Source: Aricia agestis
Taxonomy: Eukaryota > Arthropoda > Insecta > Lepidoptera > Lycaenidae
NCBI RefSeq assembly: GCF_905147365.1
Contig: NC_056428.1
Location: 29,852,001-29,916,000 of the forward strand
Length of the DNA: 64,000 nucleotides
Reading direction: 5' to 3'
Shown here: positions 14,001 to 29,000 of the stretch, piece by piece
How the letters are laid out: each line of letters opens with the position of its first letter
Position numbering within the stretch: the first letter of the stretch is position 1
Position numbers and translations under genes: made by a program
The notes under the pieces: model-generated
Databases searched by the model: none
What the model saw: only the letters and a program-made list of their open reading frames with translations
Told to the model about the DNA's origin: nothing

Positions 14001-17000
14001 CCATGCAATGATATGATATATGATGATATTCCGGAAAAGCATTTTCCACCATGTCAAGTAAGCGTCACTAGCTTCTACCTTATTACTAGGAATCTCATAC
14101 CGAATACACGTAGAAGCAGTTCCACGAGAACAGAGGCCGGTTTTTCTTTCACGTGTGCGGTGTGAGTCAAACTCCGCACGAAGACAATCACGTGACTCGT
14201 GAAAGATATTTCATATTACGGTTTGTCAAATAGCGTAGTTTCATGGATATGTGTGCGTTAGCGCGTGTAAAGTGGCAGTTATAAGTTCGTGCGCTTGGTT
14301 TTTAGGGTACCGTACCCTGTTACTAACACTTCGATGTCTGTCTGTCTGTCTGTCTCATGAGCCGCTAAAGCTAAACTTCTGAAAATTTTATTAGGCAAGT
14401 AATATGTCAAGAATATCTACCATCAGTGGCTGATATGGGGTCGCTGACTTTGGGCAGGTTGGTCACATTCACGTGCAAAATCCCCGATCCATTGACGCCC
14501 AATAGTTTCTGTTCTGGCACCACTGTTGGCTCTGAAAGAAGTTATAGAAATTATCATGACACTTCTCTAAAAAATCTATACCAATACCAATAATAAATCT
14601 AAGGAGTTTTGTTTGTTTGAACATGCAGATCTTAGAAACGCCTGGTTCGAATTGAAAATAATATTTTTGTGTTCCATAGTCCATCAAATGAAAATTGCTT
14701 TGGAGCTATATATAAAATATTGCTTTCCAAAATAGGAGTTACGAATCAGGGAAAAATGTGTATAAAACGCGAAAAATTATTCATCTTATGTGTCGACGCG
14801 AACGAAGTCGCTGTCAGCAACCAGTGGCTACAAGCTAAGTGGCTTTGCATATTATGCATCCTCTTGAATCATTTCTAACTTACGCTTTAGGTTTCAAAAG
14901 CGTTAATCATCCAATAAAAGCGAATAGCTGACGTATGTCCCTTCTCTTTCGCACAAAACAAAAGCAAATCCAATTGGCAGTGCGCGGACGCATAGGGCGG
15001 AAACAAAACAAACAGTTTTTGTCTCATGACGCATGACCGTTTTCACTGCGCCTAACTTTAAAAGGTCACTAAGCAAACATTTTAGTGAACGTAAAGTGAT
15101 TGCCGGTTGTACTGTCGCATAGAGCTACACTAGCCACAGTTTTGACTTTTGATAGACGTTGCGAGATGCCTTACATCCTTACTAGTATTATAAAATACTA
15201 GACGTTCCACGCAGCTTGGCCCGCGTATGGCGTAAATAATAAATTAGATATTTCACAGACAAATTACTCCACAAAAAATATCCTATGATCCTTTACGTGG
15301 TCTACTTCTTATCTGTGCCAAATAACGTGGGAGGGCCATGCTTCGGCACGAATGGGCCGGCTCGACCGGAGAAATACCACGTCCTCACAGAAAACCGGCG
15401 TGAAACAGCGCTTGCGCTGTGTTTCGCCGAGTGAGTGAGTTTACCGGGGGCGCAATCCCCTACCCTATTCCCTTCTCTATCCTCCCTTATTCCGTTCCCT
15501 ATTCTCCCTTATTCCGTTCCCTTTCCATCCCTACCTTCCCCTATTACCCTATTCCCTCTTAAAAGGCCGGCAACGCACCTGCAGCTCTTCTGATGCTGCG
15601 AGTGTCCATGGGCGACGGAAGTTGCTTTCCATCAGGTGACCCGTTTGCTCGTTTGCCCCCTTATTTCATAAAAAAAAATAACATAAAAATTGCTCCAGTA
15701 GTTCGTGAGATAAGCCCTTTCAAATAATTTCCTCCGTTTTTTCCACATTTTCCTCTATTTCTTCGCTCCTAATATTAGTCTTAGCGTGATAAAATATAGC
15801 GCCTTCCTCGATAAATGGGCTATCTAACACTGAAAGATTTTTTCAAATCGGACCAGTAGTTCCTGAGATTAGCGCGTTTAAACAAACAAACTTAAACGGC
15901 TGAACCGGAATAAATAAAATTTGGTACGGGGATAGGATAGTTTTTTTTTTCGAAAAAAAGGTGCGATTTCCACGTGATAAACAAATTTCGGGGCAACGGA
16001 GTTGTTGGCATCCATAATAATATTATAAATGCGAAAGTCCATACTATAATATTATAAATGCGAAAGTCCATACTAATATTATAAATGCGAAAGTGTGTCT
16101 GTCTGCCTGTCTGTTACCTCTTCACGCGTGAACCGCTGGACCGATTTTGCTGAAATTTGGCATGGAGATACTTTGAGTCCCGAGAATGGACATAGGATAG
16201 TTTTTATCCCGGAAAAATGTACGGTTCCCGCCCGATAAACGAATTTTGGCGCAACGGAGTTGCGGGCGTCATCTAGTTCTTGATATTTTAACAACGCTAA
16301 TAAACAGTTAAAGCGAAGCAAATTTTGCGAGAGAAATTTAATATTATAATATTGCACATATATACATCTTGTGGCATTTTAAGGAAGTCCACTAGCTACC
16401 AGCGCAACCGGTATAACGGCTTGTTAAAAACATCTTTATTGAACGGAATTACCTACTTTTATTAGAAGTCACTGGCCTGAGTGGACTCAACATCATATTC
16501 TATTTAAAACTGAACACGATCGCATCATTGATATACCAAGAATCACAACATCATGTGTAGATATATATTCACAAAGCAGAATATCTTAAAATTCGTACTG
16601 CCTTATTAGACGAAGATAACAAAACACAAAGGGTGGAGCAGCATAAAATCTAAGGAAATCGGAAAATGTCGGATCTACTGGCCGCCACACCGACTGGGAC
16701 CTCATCACCCTCACCTCAAAAAAAAAGTGTCCATGGCGTGATGGACCACAATTAATTAAAATTCATAATATTATTTCAATTATCCTTGGTGCGAAAAATC
16801 TAAATAATAAAATAACAAAAAAAGGATATGGACGAACAGTCCATAGACGGCCCCAATTTTATAATAAAAAAAAAAAAAGAAGATAACAAAACTAACTAAT
16901 AAAATCTTCTATATTACTTTCACTTTCAATGAGACGGCTTTTCCGACGTACAAGACACAGACATCAACATGGATTCATGGATCATAATCTTCGTTTATTA

Positions 17001-20000
17001 TTACGGAAAATTGTTTAAAAATGACCACAAGAAAGAATGCTCATCATTCAGCATTAAGAACCACATACTTTATGGAGCTTTAAGTAACATTTTTGGTAGC
17101 TATCTGTTTAGATTTAGAAACTTTTTACAGGAGCACTATTAAAACACTATCAATATGGATACTTCTAATTTTATGCACGACCATTGTGGAATCATGCTTC
17201 ATACAACACGTGCGTCGCTGTTTATTATTTCCGCTGCTAGTTTCAATTACAACATCGCTAGCTTCTCGTAGATTGCGTGTTTCTTTTTGCCGTTTAATTG
17301 TTTTAGCGGGTAAGTGTCAATTGCTCGCTTCCCTGAAGTACCCTATTATATAACACTTGACGATAAAACAATGGTAGATTCTGCTAAAGTGTGCTCCGGA
17401 TCTCTGGGGCTCCGCAAAGACCTTGTGTGTATGTGTATAATTTTTAGAAATTTCATCAGTCATCACTCATCAGACACCAGCATGGAGACAATACATACAA
17501 AGACAAAATATTCATTTTTTGGAGTCCGTCTAAAGGTCACTTCTTAGGATTCGTGGTAAAATAAAACTGCAAAATATTGTTATTCTCAAATCTCATTTAA
17601 ACGTCAAACTAACGAACGGTTTTGATTGGTCAAAACTCTTTTTGCTGTTTGATCCGTATTGGCCGGTATTGGAATGTATTGAAATAACAGAATCGGGGTA
17701 AAGAGACTAGACAACGGATACAATTTTTCAATAGCAATTGTCATCTTATTTTGGTTCGCTCTTTTCCTGAAACACGCTCAGCATATCCCAATAGTAACCA
17801 TAGAAAGGGATTCCTTCTACGAAAGAATGGACAAACTGAGAGATTGATATTGGCAAAGAAAACCACGTAGGCGTTGTTATACATAGATACATAGATGCTC
17901 GAAAAACATTAAGTCCTCCGTGGAATCGAGTAAAAAATGGAATCCCAGCATCAATCAGCATTGACAGCCAGAACAATGCAAGCTTTATTACACCTACATT
18001 TGAGGCTTCTCTTTTTGATTCTTTACTATATATGTCATTTATAATATGTAGCTTGTTTGTTATTTATAATGGCAACTAACAATTAAGCTAAAGTTTCAAT
18101 TCAAAGTACCTACATAAAGTAAATCACATAAAATAGCTGAAGCAATAATAACTAACGGTGTAAATAACATAAGTCATAACATTCGCTGCTATTTGCCAAC
18201 ACCAAATCCAATGCATTCGCTCAATGCCATGCAAATAAGAAATTTCCACTCAAGGCCAATACTTTGAATGCATTTATAACAAGCATTTCATTCTAATTAG
18301 AAATGAATAGCAAAGAAGCCTGAAATAAGCATACCACAATCATAAACACGAAACAAGTCAGTCACAAAAGTCGACGCTGCCCAAAACTGTGTTGCGTCGA
18401 AATAAGCTTTCAACGCAAGAACTGCATATTTTCTGGGCTAAAAACTATCCTATGTCCTTCCCTGGGACTCATAGTATCTCCATACAAAATTTCTACGAAA
18501 TCAGATCAGCGTTAAGAGTTAAGACATAACAGGCGGGCAGACACACTTTTTTATTTTATAAGTATGATGACAGTATAGACGACGTTTTGTGACGTGACCG
18601 TCATAGTTGGACATAATATTATGACAATCGATCTATTCATCATATTGAGGTAACCACTATGGCTCATACAAAGTCATCTAGTTCTATTGCGACTATATGA
18701 ATCAATTTCATATGAATGAGAGCATCAAGGTTTTATGCGTATCTTGTTATGTTTAAAATAATAATTGTAAATGTCAACACAGATAAAATGATAACACGAC
18801 TTGTCTATAAGGCATAACAACGTCGCGCCGCCTTGCTGACGGTGATCAGTGATCACTATCTAAAATATATCATGCAGTAAACTAACTTTGCTATATCCTT
18901 AGGGGCTACCGCTAACTTGAGATTCGACGGTCTTTATAGACTTGTGTGTGTGCCTCTCCATCACTTTTAAAGCTGAAGTGTGTGATGTGTCTTAACACTG
19001 TCGTATCTCAAGTGAGCATGAACCCTAAAAACAAAAATTCGCTAACACAAATACATAACACGCACAGCAATATACTTCATTGTTTTGCAACTTAAAGTTA
19101 TCTGAAAACAAGCTTAAGTGTGCGTGCGCACGATTCGGAATGTCTAGTTACTAGTAATAATAATTATGATGATGATCGACTGTATTATGTATCCATTATA
19201 TTGTGATACAGCGATACATTGCTCACAATAAATGTTTACAATTCACTAGCTTAGCAGGCATTAATGTAGTGAGCATCGTTTATTGTCAACTGGCAAATAA
19301 CCAATTCAATTGCTTTTAACGTTATAAAATCTAGACATAAAATTATACACAGGTAAATGTTCTGGAATTTCGCAAAGAGCAATCAAAAGCATGTTAGGTT
19401 AGGTTACCGAACAGAATCCCGATTTTGTTATTTCAAAAAATTCAAACCAACACCGCGACAGTTATTATTCATATTGCTGCAACATAAACTATCCTAGATG
19501 TGCCCTCTTTCTGGGACACAAAGCATCGCTAATCTCGATTCTAGAGTACATCCAAATCTGTTCAGCAGCTTAAAGTGATACCAGATAGATCAACATCTGT
19601 ATTTTTATAATTACTACGGATTGTGTACTATAGTATCGCATTTAAAATACGTCCATAAAATGGACAAAAGCCAGACAAAATATACTGCATTTGAACTCTC
19701 CATAAACTGGGAGACTATTGCAAACGATAAATTAAAACATACATTACATAAATTAATTTTAATTGATGCGGGCGAAGACCACATGTCCGACCTATTAACT
19801 TCTATTCCTCATTCGACATAACATTATAGTCTAGTAAAATTTACTTAACCTCTAAGTGGACCTTTATGGCCTATGGGGCTAAAATTCCACTTCCTATCTG
19901 ACCTGAGCATTTTAAAGTCCAAGACCTTGGGGTGTCTGGCAGTGAAAAACGAGATTCCTAGAGTTATCCTAAAGAAAATAAGATCAGGACTGAGACCTTC

Positions 20001-23000
20001 ATCACTTGGTACCTGCTGTAACCGCGACCGAAACTCATGATTCGTTCGACAATAAGCGTAAAATATTCCTTAAGAGTAACTATTAGGAAAATGCGAAATG
20101 GTGATACATCAGTTAGAATAATCGTGTTAACAAGTATTTACTACTTAACATGTTTTTTGTAAACAACTTGGCGTGATATAAAATATCTATCTATATATTA
20201 ATACGTGAGCCAAAAACTTTGTATTCCTTTTGACGAAAAATGGGGAAACGTAGGTGAATGAAATTTTGCACAGTTATAGTTTATATGGTGAAGGAGTGCA
20301 TCGAGCTAATATTATTTTGAAATTATGCTTTTATCATAAATTTTTTTAACAAATAAAACATTACACACACTACAACATACACACTAGGAAAAATGACAGA
20401 TTTTTGAGTGGCAAGCCTATACTTACATACGAATTATACTCTTTTATTTATGGTTGAAGTCTGTTGGCATCAAGGTGACCAATTGAAAATGGATTATAGT
20501 AACAATTTTTTATTGAATCTGAGATACTATTAGACAATGCTTACACGGCCAGTCTGGGATCAGCTGAGTCCCAGAGACAAGAATTGAAAAAAATATGATA
20601 AAGTCAATATTTTTTACAAAATATAGGTAGTAGGTAGTCCCAATGTCGTTGGAACTAAGGTCGAATTTCGACCATTGGGCGATCTCTAGTTATGATAAAG
20701 ATGAAGGCTTTCGCCTCGATGTCTTTATTTATTACCTGCTGGCCTGTTTCACCACTTCCTGATATGTGACGAATATAGGCTCTCCACCGATTAACTTGAC
20801 AGATCAAGTATGGAGAATCTGTCAAAAAAGTTGTGAATAGCCTATTCGGCACTTTATCAGGATGTGATGAAACAGGTCCTAAGCATTGCAGTTTATCCTA
20901 TAGTTTATCTCATAAAAATAGACAAAGTGACAGAGATTTAAAATAGAAATCTGGCACTTTGTCCCTAAAATTTGTCAGCGTTTATATTATTATTTAGCAT
21001 AGTGGATACGCTATAAATATACAGTTTTATCTATGTTCTGTGTGTAACAACGTGTTTCTCCTTGGGTACAATACTCTAAATTCTAAGCTATTTTAATTTT
21101 TATTTTTTAAAAAGAACACTATTACTAAAATATGCTGCATCTTAACAATATATTTAACTAAATAATATGTTTACTAAAAAAATACTAAATAATATTTAAT
21201 TAACCTCAACTATTTCTGTACTCAATCTTCATAATTTTGAAGTCAATAAAAATATGGCCAAATCTTTATTTTAAAAAGATAGATGAGGTTTTCATCTTAA
21301 ATAAATTCCTTTACTTCTATGCTCTAAGTCAGATAGTTAAGGAGTTATAACGATTTTCTTATGAAGTGTTGGTCAGATTAGTATGAGAACCAGATTTTTT
21401 TTCATAAGATAGAGAAAAAAGATTTGAGAGCCAATTTGTCAATAAAATATGCCATACATCATGACACTAAAGGATCGGACACCGATGTTGGGACACATTG
21501 TAGAGTAAAACAATTTTTTTCTCTCGAATGTTCAACATGATGACTATTTGATGCAATTGTTATAACAAGTGTTTTAATGTTGCGTGAACACATACATGAG
21601 AACTCGCATGTGGTAGACCGTAGACGTAGAGCTAACATACTATATTTAGTTGCTCATATTATGCGATCCTTTGTCTATTAATTTAATTAAAGTAAACCAA
21701 CTAAAATTAGCATTAATATGTGGCAAATGTACATATGCGCTTCGATATCGAATCGGCTACTGGGTAGGTACTTTTTATATTGATAAGTGCATTTGTTGAA
21801 TAAATAATTACAACTGTGCATGTCGCAGCGTCAGATACAATTCGTCATTAGTTATTACTAGAGACCGGATCACATGCAACATAAAAAACTTATTATACGC
21901 ATGCAAATATGCATGAAAAATGCTTGAAATATGCACGAAAATTAGCAGAATATGCAAAAGTAAATGACAAATTTTCCCAATTTCCCAAGAAAGAAAAAAA
22001 CAAATGTTTAATACCGTCGCAAACACGACAGTATAAAACATTTCCGTCGTATGTAAAGGTTCTAAGAAAGTTAGTTATCCACAAAGACACTCTTTTTTCC
22101 GGAGGCTTGGACCATTGTACAAACCAAATTTCACACAAATAAAAAACTAAACTGCAGATCAATGAGCACGCACAATTAGTATGATCAAGGAACAGTTTAT
22201 ATGCGTAATTCTACGAATAATAAAAACTATTATTATTCGTAGGCGTAATTATAGGTGGAACGGCTTTGTAGTAGTTATCGTAACTGTCAAAATAAAAGAC
22301 GCGCACAGCTACTGACTACATTAGAATCAGTAAAAAGTCACAACTATTACCTACTCAAAAGTCAAAATCCCTTATGTAACTGTTACTGTTGTTACTTATT
22401 TTTGGTCGCATTTCGGAACGCAGGGTTAGTGAAAAATGTTATGAATGTACCGATAATATGCATCATAACTAGACATTAGGTAAAATATGCTATTACCGCT
22501 GAGAATGACTAAAATATGCAAATGCATATAATCCGGTCTCTAGTTATTACATTATTACAATACTCCTCCTATTTTCTTCTGATTAATTTCGTTGCGGGTC
22601 CCAAGACAGCTTTAGCATGTCCCTCGGGCTCCCTGAGATCATATCAAAGGGTTTTCGTGGTTGGATACCGCTGTCAATCCTGGCGACACAGGAGATACAG
22701 TGGTGGGAATGTGTGGTGGGCCAAAGCCCGTTAAAAAAAAATATTACCGCTGAGAATGGCTAAAATATGCAAATGCATATAATCCGGTCTCTAGTTATTA
22801 CATTATTACAATATACATATTTAAAGTTTGAACCCTTCTCATTGTGGTCATAAAAGAACCTCCGTGAAAAATGTTATAAATGTACCGATAACATGCATCA
22901 TAATTAGATATATTTAGGTAAAATATGCTATTACCGCTGAGAATGACTAAAATATGCAAATGCATATAATCCGGTCTCTAGTTATTACATTATTACAATA

Positions 23001-26000
23001 TACATATTTAAAGTTTGAACCCTTCTCATTGTGGTCATAAAAGAACCTCCGTGAAAAATGTTATAAATGTACCGATAACATGCATCATAATTAGATATAT
23101 TTAGGTAAAATATGCTATTACCGCTGAGAATGACTAAAATATGCAAATGCATATAATCCGGTCTCTAGTTATTACATTATTACAATATACATATTTAAAG
23201 TTTGAACCCTTCTCATTGTGGTCATAAAAGAACCTCCGTGAAAAATGTTATAAATGTACCGATAACATGCATCATAATTAGATATATTTAGGTAAAATAT
23301 TCTATTACCGCTGAGAATGACTAAAATATACAAATGCATATAATCCGGTCTCTAGTTATTACATTATTACAATATACATATTTAAAGTTTGAACCCTTCT
23401 CATTGTGGTCATAAAAGAACCTCCATATTTTCCAGTAGTGAGCGAGCTGACGATGACGAATTGTAGCTTAGAACTTTTGAATATACTTTACAGAATTTTA
23501 AATCTACTTCGGTATTAATACTTTGGGGCATGTATGTGTCCCTTATAATATAAAGTTCACTGTAAAAGTAGCAGCGCCAAAAGAGTTTCTTATGACTTCC
23601 AAGTTTCTATGGAAAATACGCCAATATACTGAATATCGTATTTCTTTTAACTATTTTATGGCATATTCATGATGTTGGCGTATTTTCCATTTAAATTTTT
23701 TTATAATATGAACTATAATTATATATTATGGGTAATACTTTATTTTGTTTTACCTACATTGTATATTGTACTAGGATCATAATATTATGTAAGTAAAAAC
23801 TTTTTTTTTCATGTTCGTGAATACAGAACAAATATCATATTTAAATAATACATTATTTTATTAGAATAGAAAATTAATTAAAGATTTCGTTTATTAAGTT
23901 GTGAACATAGCCTCTCTGTCAACATTACTCTGTATGTCGAGTTTAGCACGTCATCACATTATTTCTGAAAATTATTGAAATCGACGACGGCATGATGAGT
24001 AAATATGTACCTACCTATCGAGCGCCATCCATTGAGCCAGTTTGCCGCAAATTCTAAAATGTCAGTTGCCTATAACCCCGCCTTGTATTGGAAATTGACG
24101 GAGGTATGGAGTCGACTTGTGAAAATAAATTTAATTTTTTTACCTTTTTAAATGACGTAGGATTTATAAAAGAGATGACAATATAGGTACTAGATGTTAT
24201 ATTTGCGCAGAAAGAATTTTTTTGTAAGTAATCGTATTTTTTTTTGGAGGAAAAGCATATATTTGCTTTCCCTATTATTATTTTTTTGCTAGTTCTTATA
24301 TTTGCGCTCTAATTAATTTTTCTAGGAAGGGATAGACATGGTTTACCTTCGTATTTTAAATATGAGCAAAGATAGTTTTACTCTGGTACATTATACGTCA
24401 TATCCACATGTTGCTACTCTAGAGCAACATGTGGATATGTATATTGTATAATGTATCTTGCTTAAGCAATTTGTTAGAGTTACACGTGGTTACACTATAC
24501 ACTTAGGAAGTGTAGGTACCGTAGTTATAATTTATTGATAAATTATCTAAGTAGTATCTATCTTAAGTGTTACAACTTACAATTAAAGGATTAAAAGATA
24601 TTATAATATTGTGATAAATATATAACTGTCACAATTAAAGGATTAAAAGATATATAATATTGTAATAAATAATTTACATGAGAAGTACTGGTCAGATTAG
24701 TGTGAAAGCCTGATAAAAACTAAAATGTCTGCCATTTTACAACCGCGTTAACCGTGAGAGAGAAAAAATTTGAGAGCCAATTTGTCGATAAAATATGCCA
24801 TAGATCATGACATTAAAGGATCGGACACCGGTGTCGGGACATATTATATGTGCAAAGAGCAAGGACTTATCGTAAATCGTAATGATTCAATACCAGGAAA
24901 ACTGGAATCTGATTACAACAAGAGAACCTTTCTTCTTATTGCATTGTAGATATTGATTCGATCAAATTATCCTGTCTCAAGTCTCAACAGTCAAGATGTT
25001 TGCCGACGAATACCTAATAATTAAATTATTTTATACAACCGGTTTCTTTTTTCTTGTATTTTAAACTTTGAACTATGCATACATGTCTGTTGCGTTCGTA
25101 TTTTAGCTAAATCTTTGTTTAAGCTAAGTCCACAAAGGTGTGTTAAGGGGGGGGTCAAGTCAAAACTCATCTAATCTTACGTTGGAGGGAGGGTCTCGGC
25201 AAATCTCACGTAATTGAAATATAAATTTTGATCATTGCATAGTTGTGAAATAATATAAGCGAGAAGCTTTTAACTCCTTATAAGTTTTATAAATTTTATT
25301 GTTTTACCGACAGTTTAACTAAAGGGGCTAGAATGGGGTTCAAGACCCGTGGTCCGTGGACTGTGTCAACAACAACGGTAATGAAACATGTTAAGCTAGG
25401 AAAAAGCGTGAACATCCTAGTAACTTGTATATTATAATTGAGTCTCAGCTGCACTCTGCCGCTGGCAACTAAAACGCCAAAAGAAGAAGCTCAGCTGATG
25501 ATGATACACGGGTAGCAAGATTAAATGTAGACCGCATAATGAGTGTGTTATCTACACTCATTATGAATGATGGACGGCATCTCCGCTATACTAGCATTGT
25601 TGAATTGGAACCAAGTTAATTATCGCTATTGCATGCTATAGGTTAAAACAGACAATATGGGTTATTCAACTACAAACAACAATTAATGACGCGCTTCTGT
25701 GTAAAACTGTGTCAATTTTTTTTCCTTTTTTTATTCATAATGGGTATCATGATACACTTTTTGAAAGTCGAACGAAGAAAGTACTTTGCCTACCACCGGT
25801 TCGGGAATTACCCCACCGAGAAGAACCGGCGTAAGAAACTCGCACGGGGCATCTTTTACTAAAAAATGGAAAATTACAATGTGGCTTACAGCTATGTAAC
25901 AAAAATAGAAGAAAAGTAACCTGCATGGAGCCACTATATTCTCCAAGTTGTGCTGTCATCGAAATCATTGACTTTATAATAGGCTTGAGCACACAAACAT

Positions 26001-29000
26001 TCTTTAACACTCTTGTCTTATTTTATTTTATTTTTATTTAATCAAGGTACAAAAATAACTAATGAACTAAGTCTTTAAAAATTAGGTTAGTTAGTTAATA
26101 ATACATCGGTGAATTCAGTAATCTAAATATTGTACACAGCTTTTGTTAGTAAAAAAATAAAATACATTGACAATCAACGTCTTAATTCAGGAAAATATTA
26201 ACACTGAAAAACTTTAAGGTGCATTAAGTTATCCTTCGTTTATATTAACAAGGTCGATAAAATTGCAGATTTCGAATATTCTTGTATTGATGGATGCAAC
26301 CTTGCGTTGTATGTATGGTATTCACGTAACTGTAGTTTACTTTGAAACAGTTGAATGTAATAATGTTTAACTGAATAAAAGAAATGCGTAAAGACATAAT
26401 ATTACCATTTACCACTTATGTAAGGACGCTACTAAACATTCAGTCACTGAAAGAATGCATTTTTTTAAATCCTTAAGAATATTATTGCAATTTATGCAGC
26501 TAGTATGTTACAAATAATATTCATCAAGAACAGTTAATGCCTAAATCATAATTCATAATAAATCAAATAAAAATATGTATTTCGGTAGACCTTTTAAAAA
26601 AATATATGTCTTTCAGGGCATAGCAGAAAGCTAAAAAAATACAAATAGGAAATAATTGTTTTGAATAAACAGCACAAAAGTAGCATTAGACCATGAAAAG
26701 GACAGACTACTTTTTCCAGAAAAATGTGCGGGAAACATACTCATTAAAAGATTGCCCAACTAAGATCAAATATTTCTGATTACCTGTAATAAAATAATAA
26801 CATGTACTTACTGTCATTATTAGTAGTCCTATTGGAGTCAGTGTTGTTAGTAGGTGAAGGTGGAGTTATGGATGCAGTTGTAGATTCAGGCGCTACTGCT
26901 GTTGGGGCCTGGCGGCGCTGGCGCTCGTGTTCATACGGCGAGAAGTCGTACCAATTGCTTCTAGATCCCTTGAAGGTATCCACCGAATATTCAAAGCTTT
27001 CTGAAAGAAAAGTAGGTAACATAATATTATGTGAAATTATTTCATGGGCATAATGTCTTAGGAAAACTTTAGAAAGTGGTCATAAGTGAAACGTATATAA
27101 ATTAATATGTAGAATTTATAAAAAATTTCATAAAATTTTACCTCTTTAATAATGAGTAATGACAATATTAATATATGGTAATGAGAATAGACGGAGTCTT
27201 GACCCCACATTATAGTAATAATGAAAGTAATTTCAACAGTAATAAACAGTGACATCATCTAATTATAAAACAGGATATTATGTAACACATTGAATTTCAG
27301 AGCTGAAAATTTGTCAGTAAACAGGGAACTTAATAATTCTAATTGGAAACATCCTGTAAATACTGCCTTTCTACCGGAGAGCTGAGTTAGTTACATTACA
27401 TGACTTGCTGCCCTAAGCAAAGTTAGAAAATTTAAGCCAATATACTGGTTATTCAAAAATACATTCAGTCAACATAGCTTTTGCAGTAATAAATGTGTTG
27501 ATTACATTATTAACAAAATTTTTGTCACTTTCCTTTGTGAAAGGTTCATTGCCAAAGGACATCAGGCATTCTGGTCTAAAAAAATAAAAATGCGCGGCCA
27601 GAACTAAGAATATTCCCAATAGCTAGGTTATTTATAACTTAAACTAATTCTATGAATTTAACACTGTTACTAATATATTATGTTTTTTAGTAGTTATTTA
27701 AGTTTTCGTACGTAGGTAACTCATAATAATAACTAGAGATCGCCCAATGGTCGAAATTCGACCTTAGTTTCAACGACATTAGGACTACTACGCCTATATT
27801 TTGTAAAAAAAAATATTGACTATCATATTATTTTTTTCAACTCTTGTCTCTGGGACTCAGCTGATCTCAGACTGGCCGTGTAAGCATTGTCTAATAGTAT
27901 CTCAGATTTAATAAAAAAACTATAATCCATTTTGAATTTGTCACCTTGTTGTCAACAGACTTAAACCATAAATAAAAGAGTATAATTCGTATGTATAGGT
28001 TTGTCACTAAAAAATCTGTCATTTTTCCTAGTGTGTGTGTTGTAGTGTGTGTGATGTTTTATTTGTTAAAAAAATGTAAGATAAAAGCATAATTTCAAAA
28101 TAATATTAACTCGATGCACTCCTTCACCATATAAACTATAACTGTGCAAAATTTCATTCACCTACGTTTCCCCATTTTTCGTCAAAAGGGATACAAAGTT
28201 TTTAGCTCACGTATTAATATATAGATAAATAATACTTAATATAAAAAATGCAGTTACAGGGTTAAGTCCACATATTTTTTTAAGTCCTGATATCCTTTAA
28301 CACAATACAAGTTTATACTTTACTCTGTTTCAATGTAAATGTAAACTCAAACTTTACTAACTGTGTTATTGCAAGGTGAAAAAAAACCCGGCCAAGTGCG
28401 AGTTGGACTCGCCCATGAAGGGTTCCGCAGCAGCAATAAGGTTTATTTCTATGAAATTAAAAGGTTTTTTATTTATTTTTATATTTCAGTTGATTTAATG
28501 AAAGTTAAATTAAGGTTTACCATTTATGATGTATAAAAAAAACTACTTGCTAGAACTCAAGTTCAAACCAATTTTCGTTGGTAGTTTTTGGGGAGGGGGA
28601 CACACGTTTACCACTTTGGAAGAGCCTCTCTCACTATTCAGGTTAGAAAAAAATTGATATTAGAAACCTTAATATGATTTTTGAAGACCTATCCATAGAC
28701 ACCCCAGGTCCCCTCACGCATAGGTTAGATGAAATTTTTTTTTTGTTTCAGTGTAGGTACCTATGGGGACCCCTAAAATTTTTAATAATTTTTCCATTTT
28801 TGTATCAGAATCTTAATGCGGTTCACGGACTACATCTACTTACCAAGTTTCAATAGTATAGCTCTTATAGTTTCGGAGAAAAGTGGCTGTGAATACGGAC
28901 GGACGGACAGACAGACAGACATGACGAATCTATAAGGGTTCCGTTTTTTGCCATTTGGCTACGGAACCCTAAAAATGACTTTAAATTGGAAACATAATAG

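Noticed and set aside
14669..14878. Frame of 69 codons next to gene A exon 3, plus strand
   Set aside because: It lies in the intron on the opposite strand, with no recognisable motif and no codon bias.
17093..17547. Plus-strand frames with hydrophobic residues (MVAICLDLETFYRS..., MSIARFPEV...)
   Set aside because: They overlap in different frames, have no splice or domain support, and look like chance openings in AT-rich DNA.
22431..23425. CRISPR-like array
   Set aside because: The repeats are 187-bp contiguous tandem units with no spacers, contain a transposon end, and the genome is eukaryotic.
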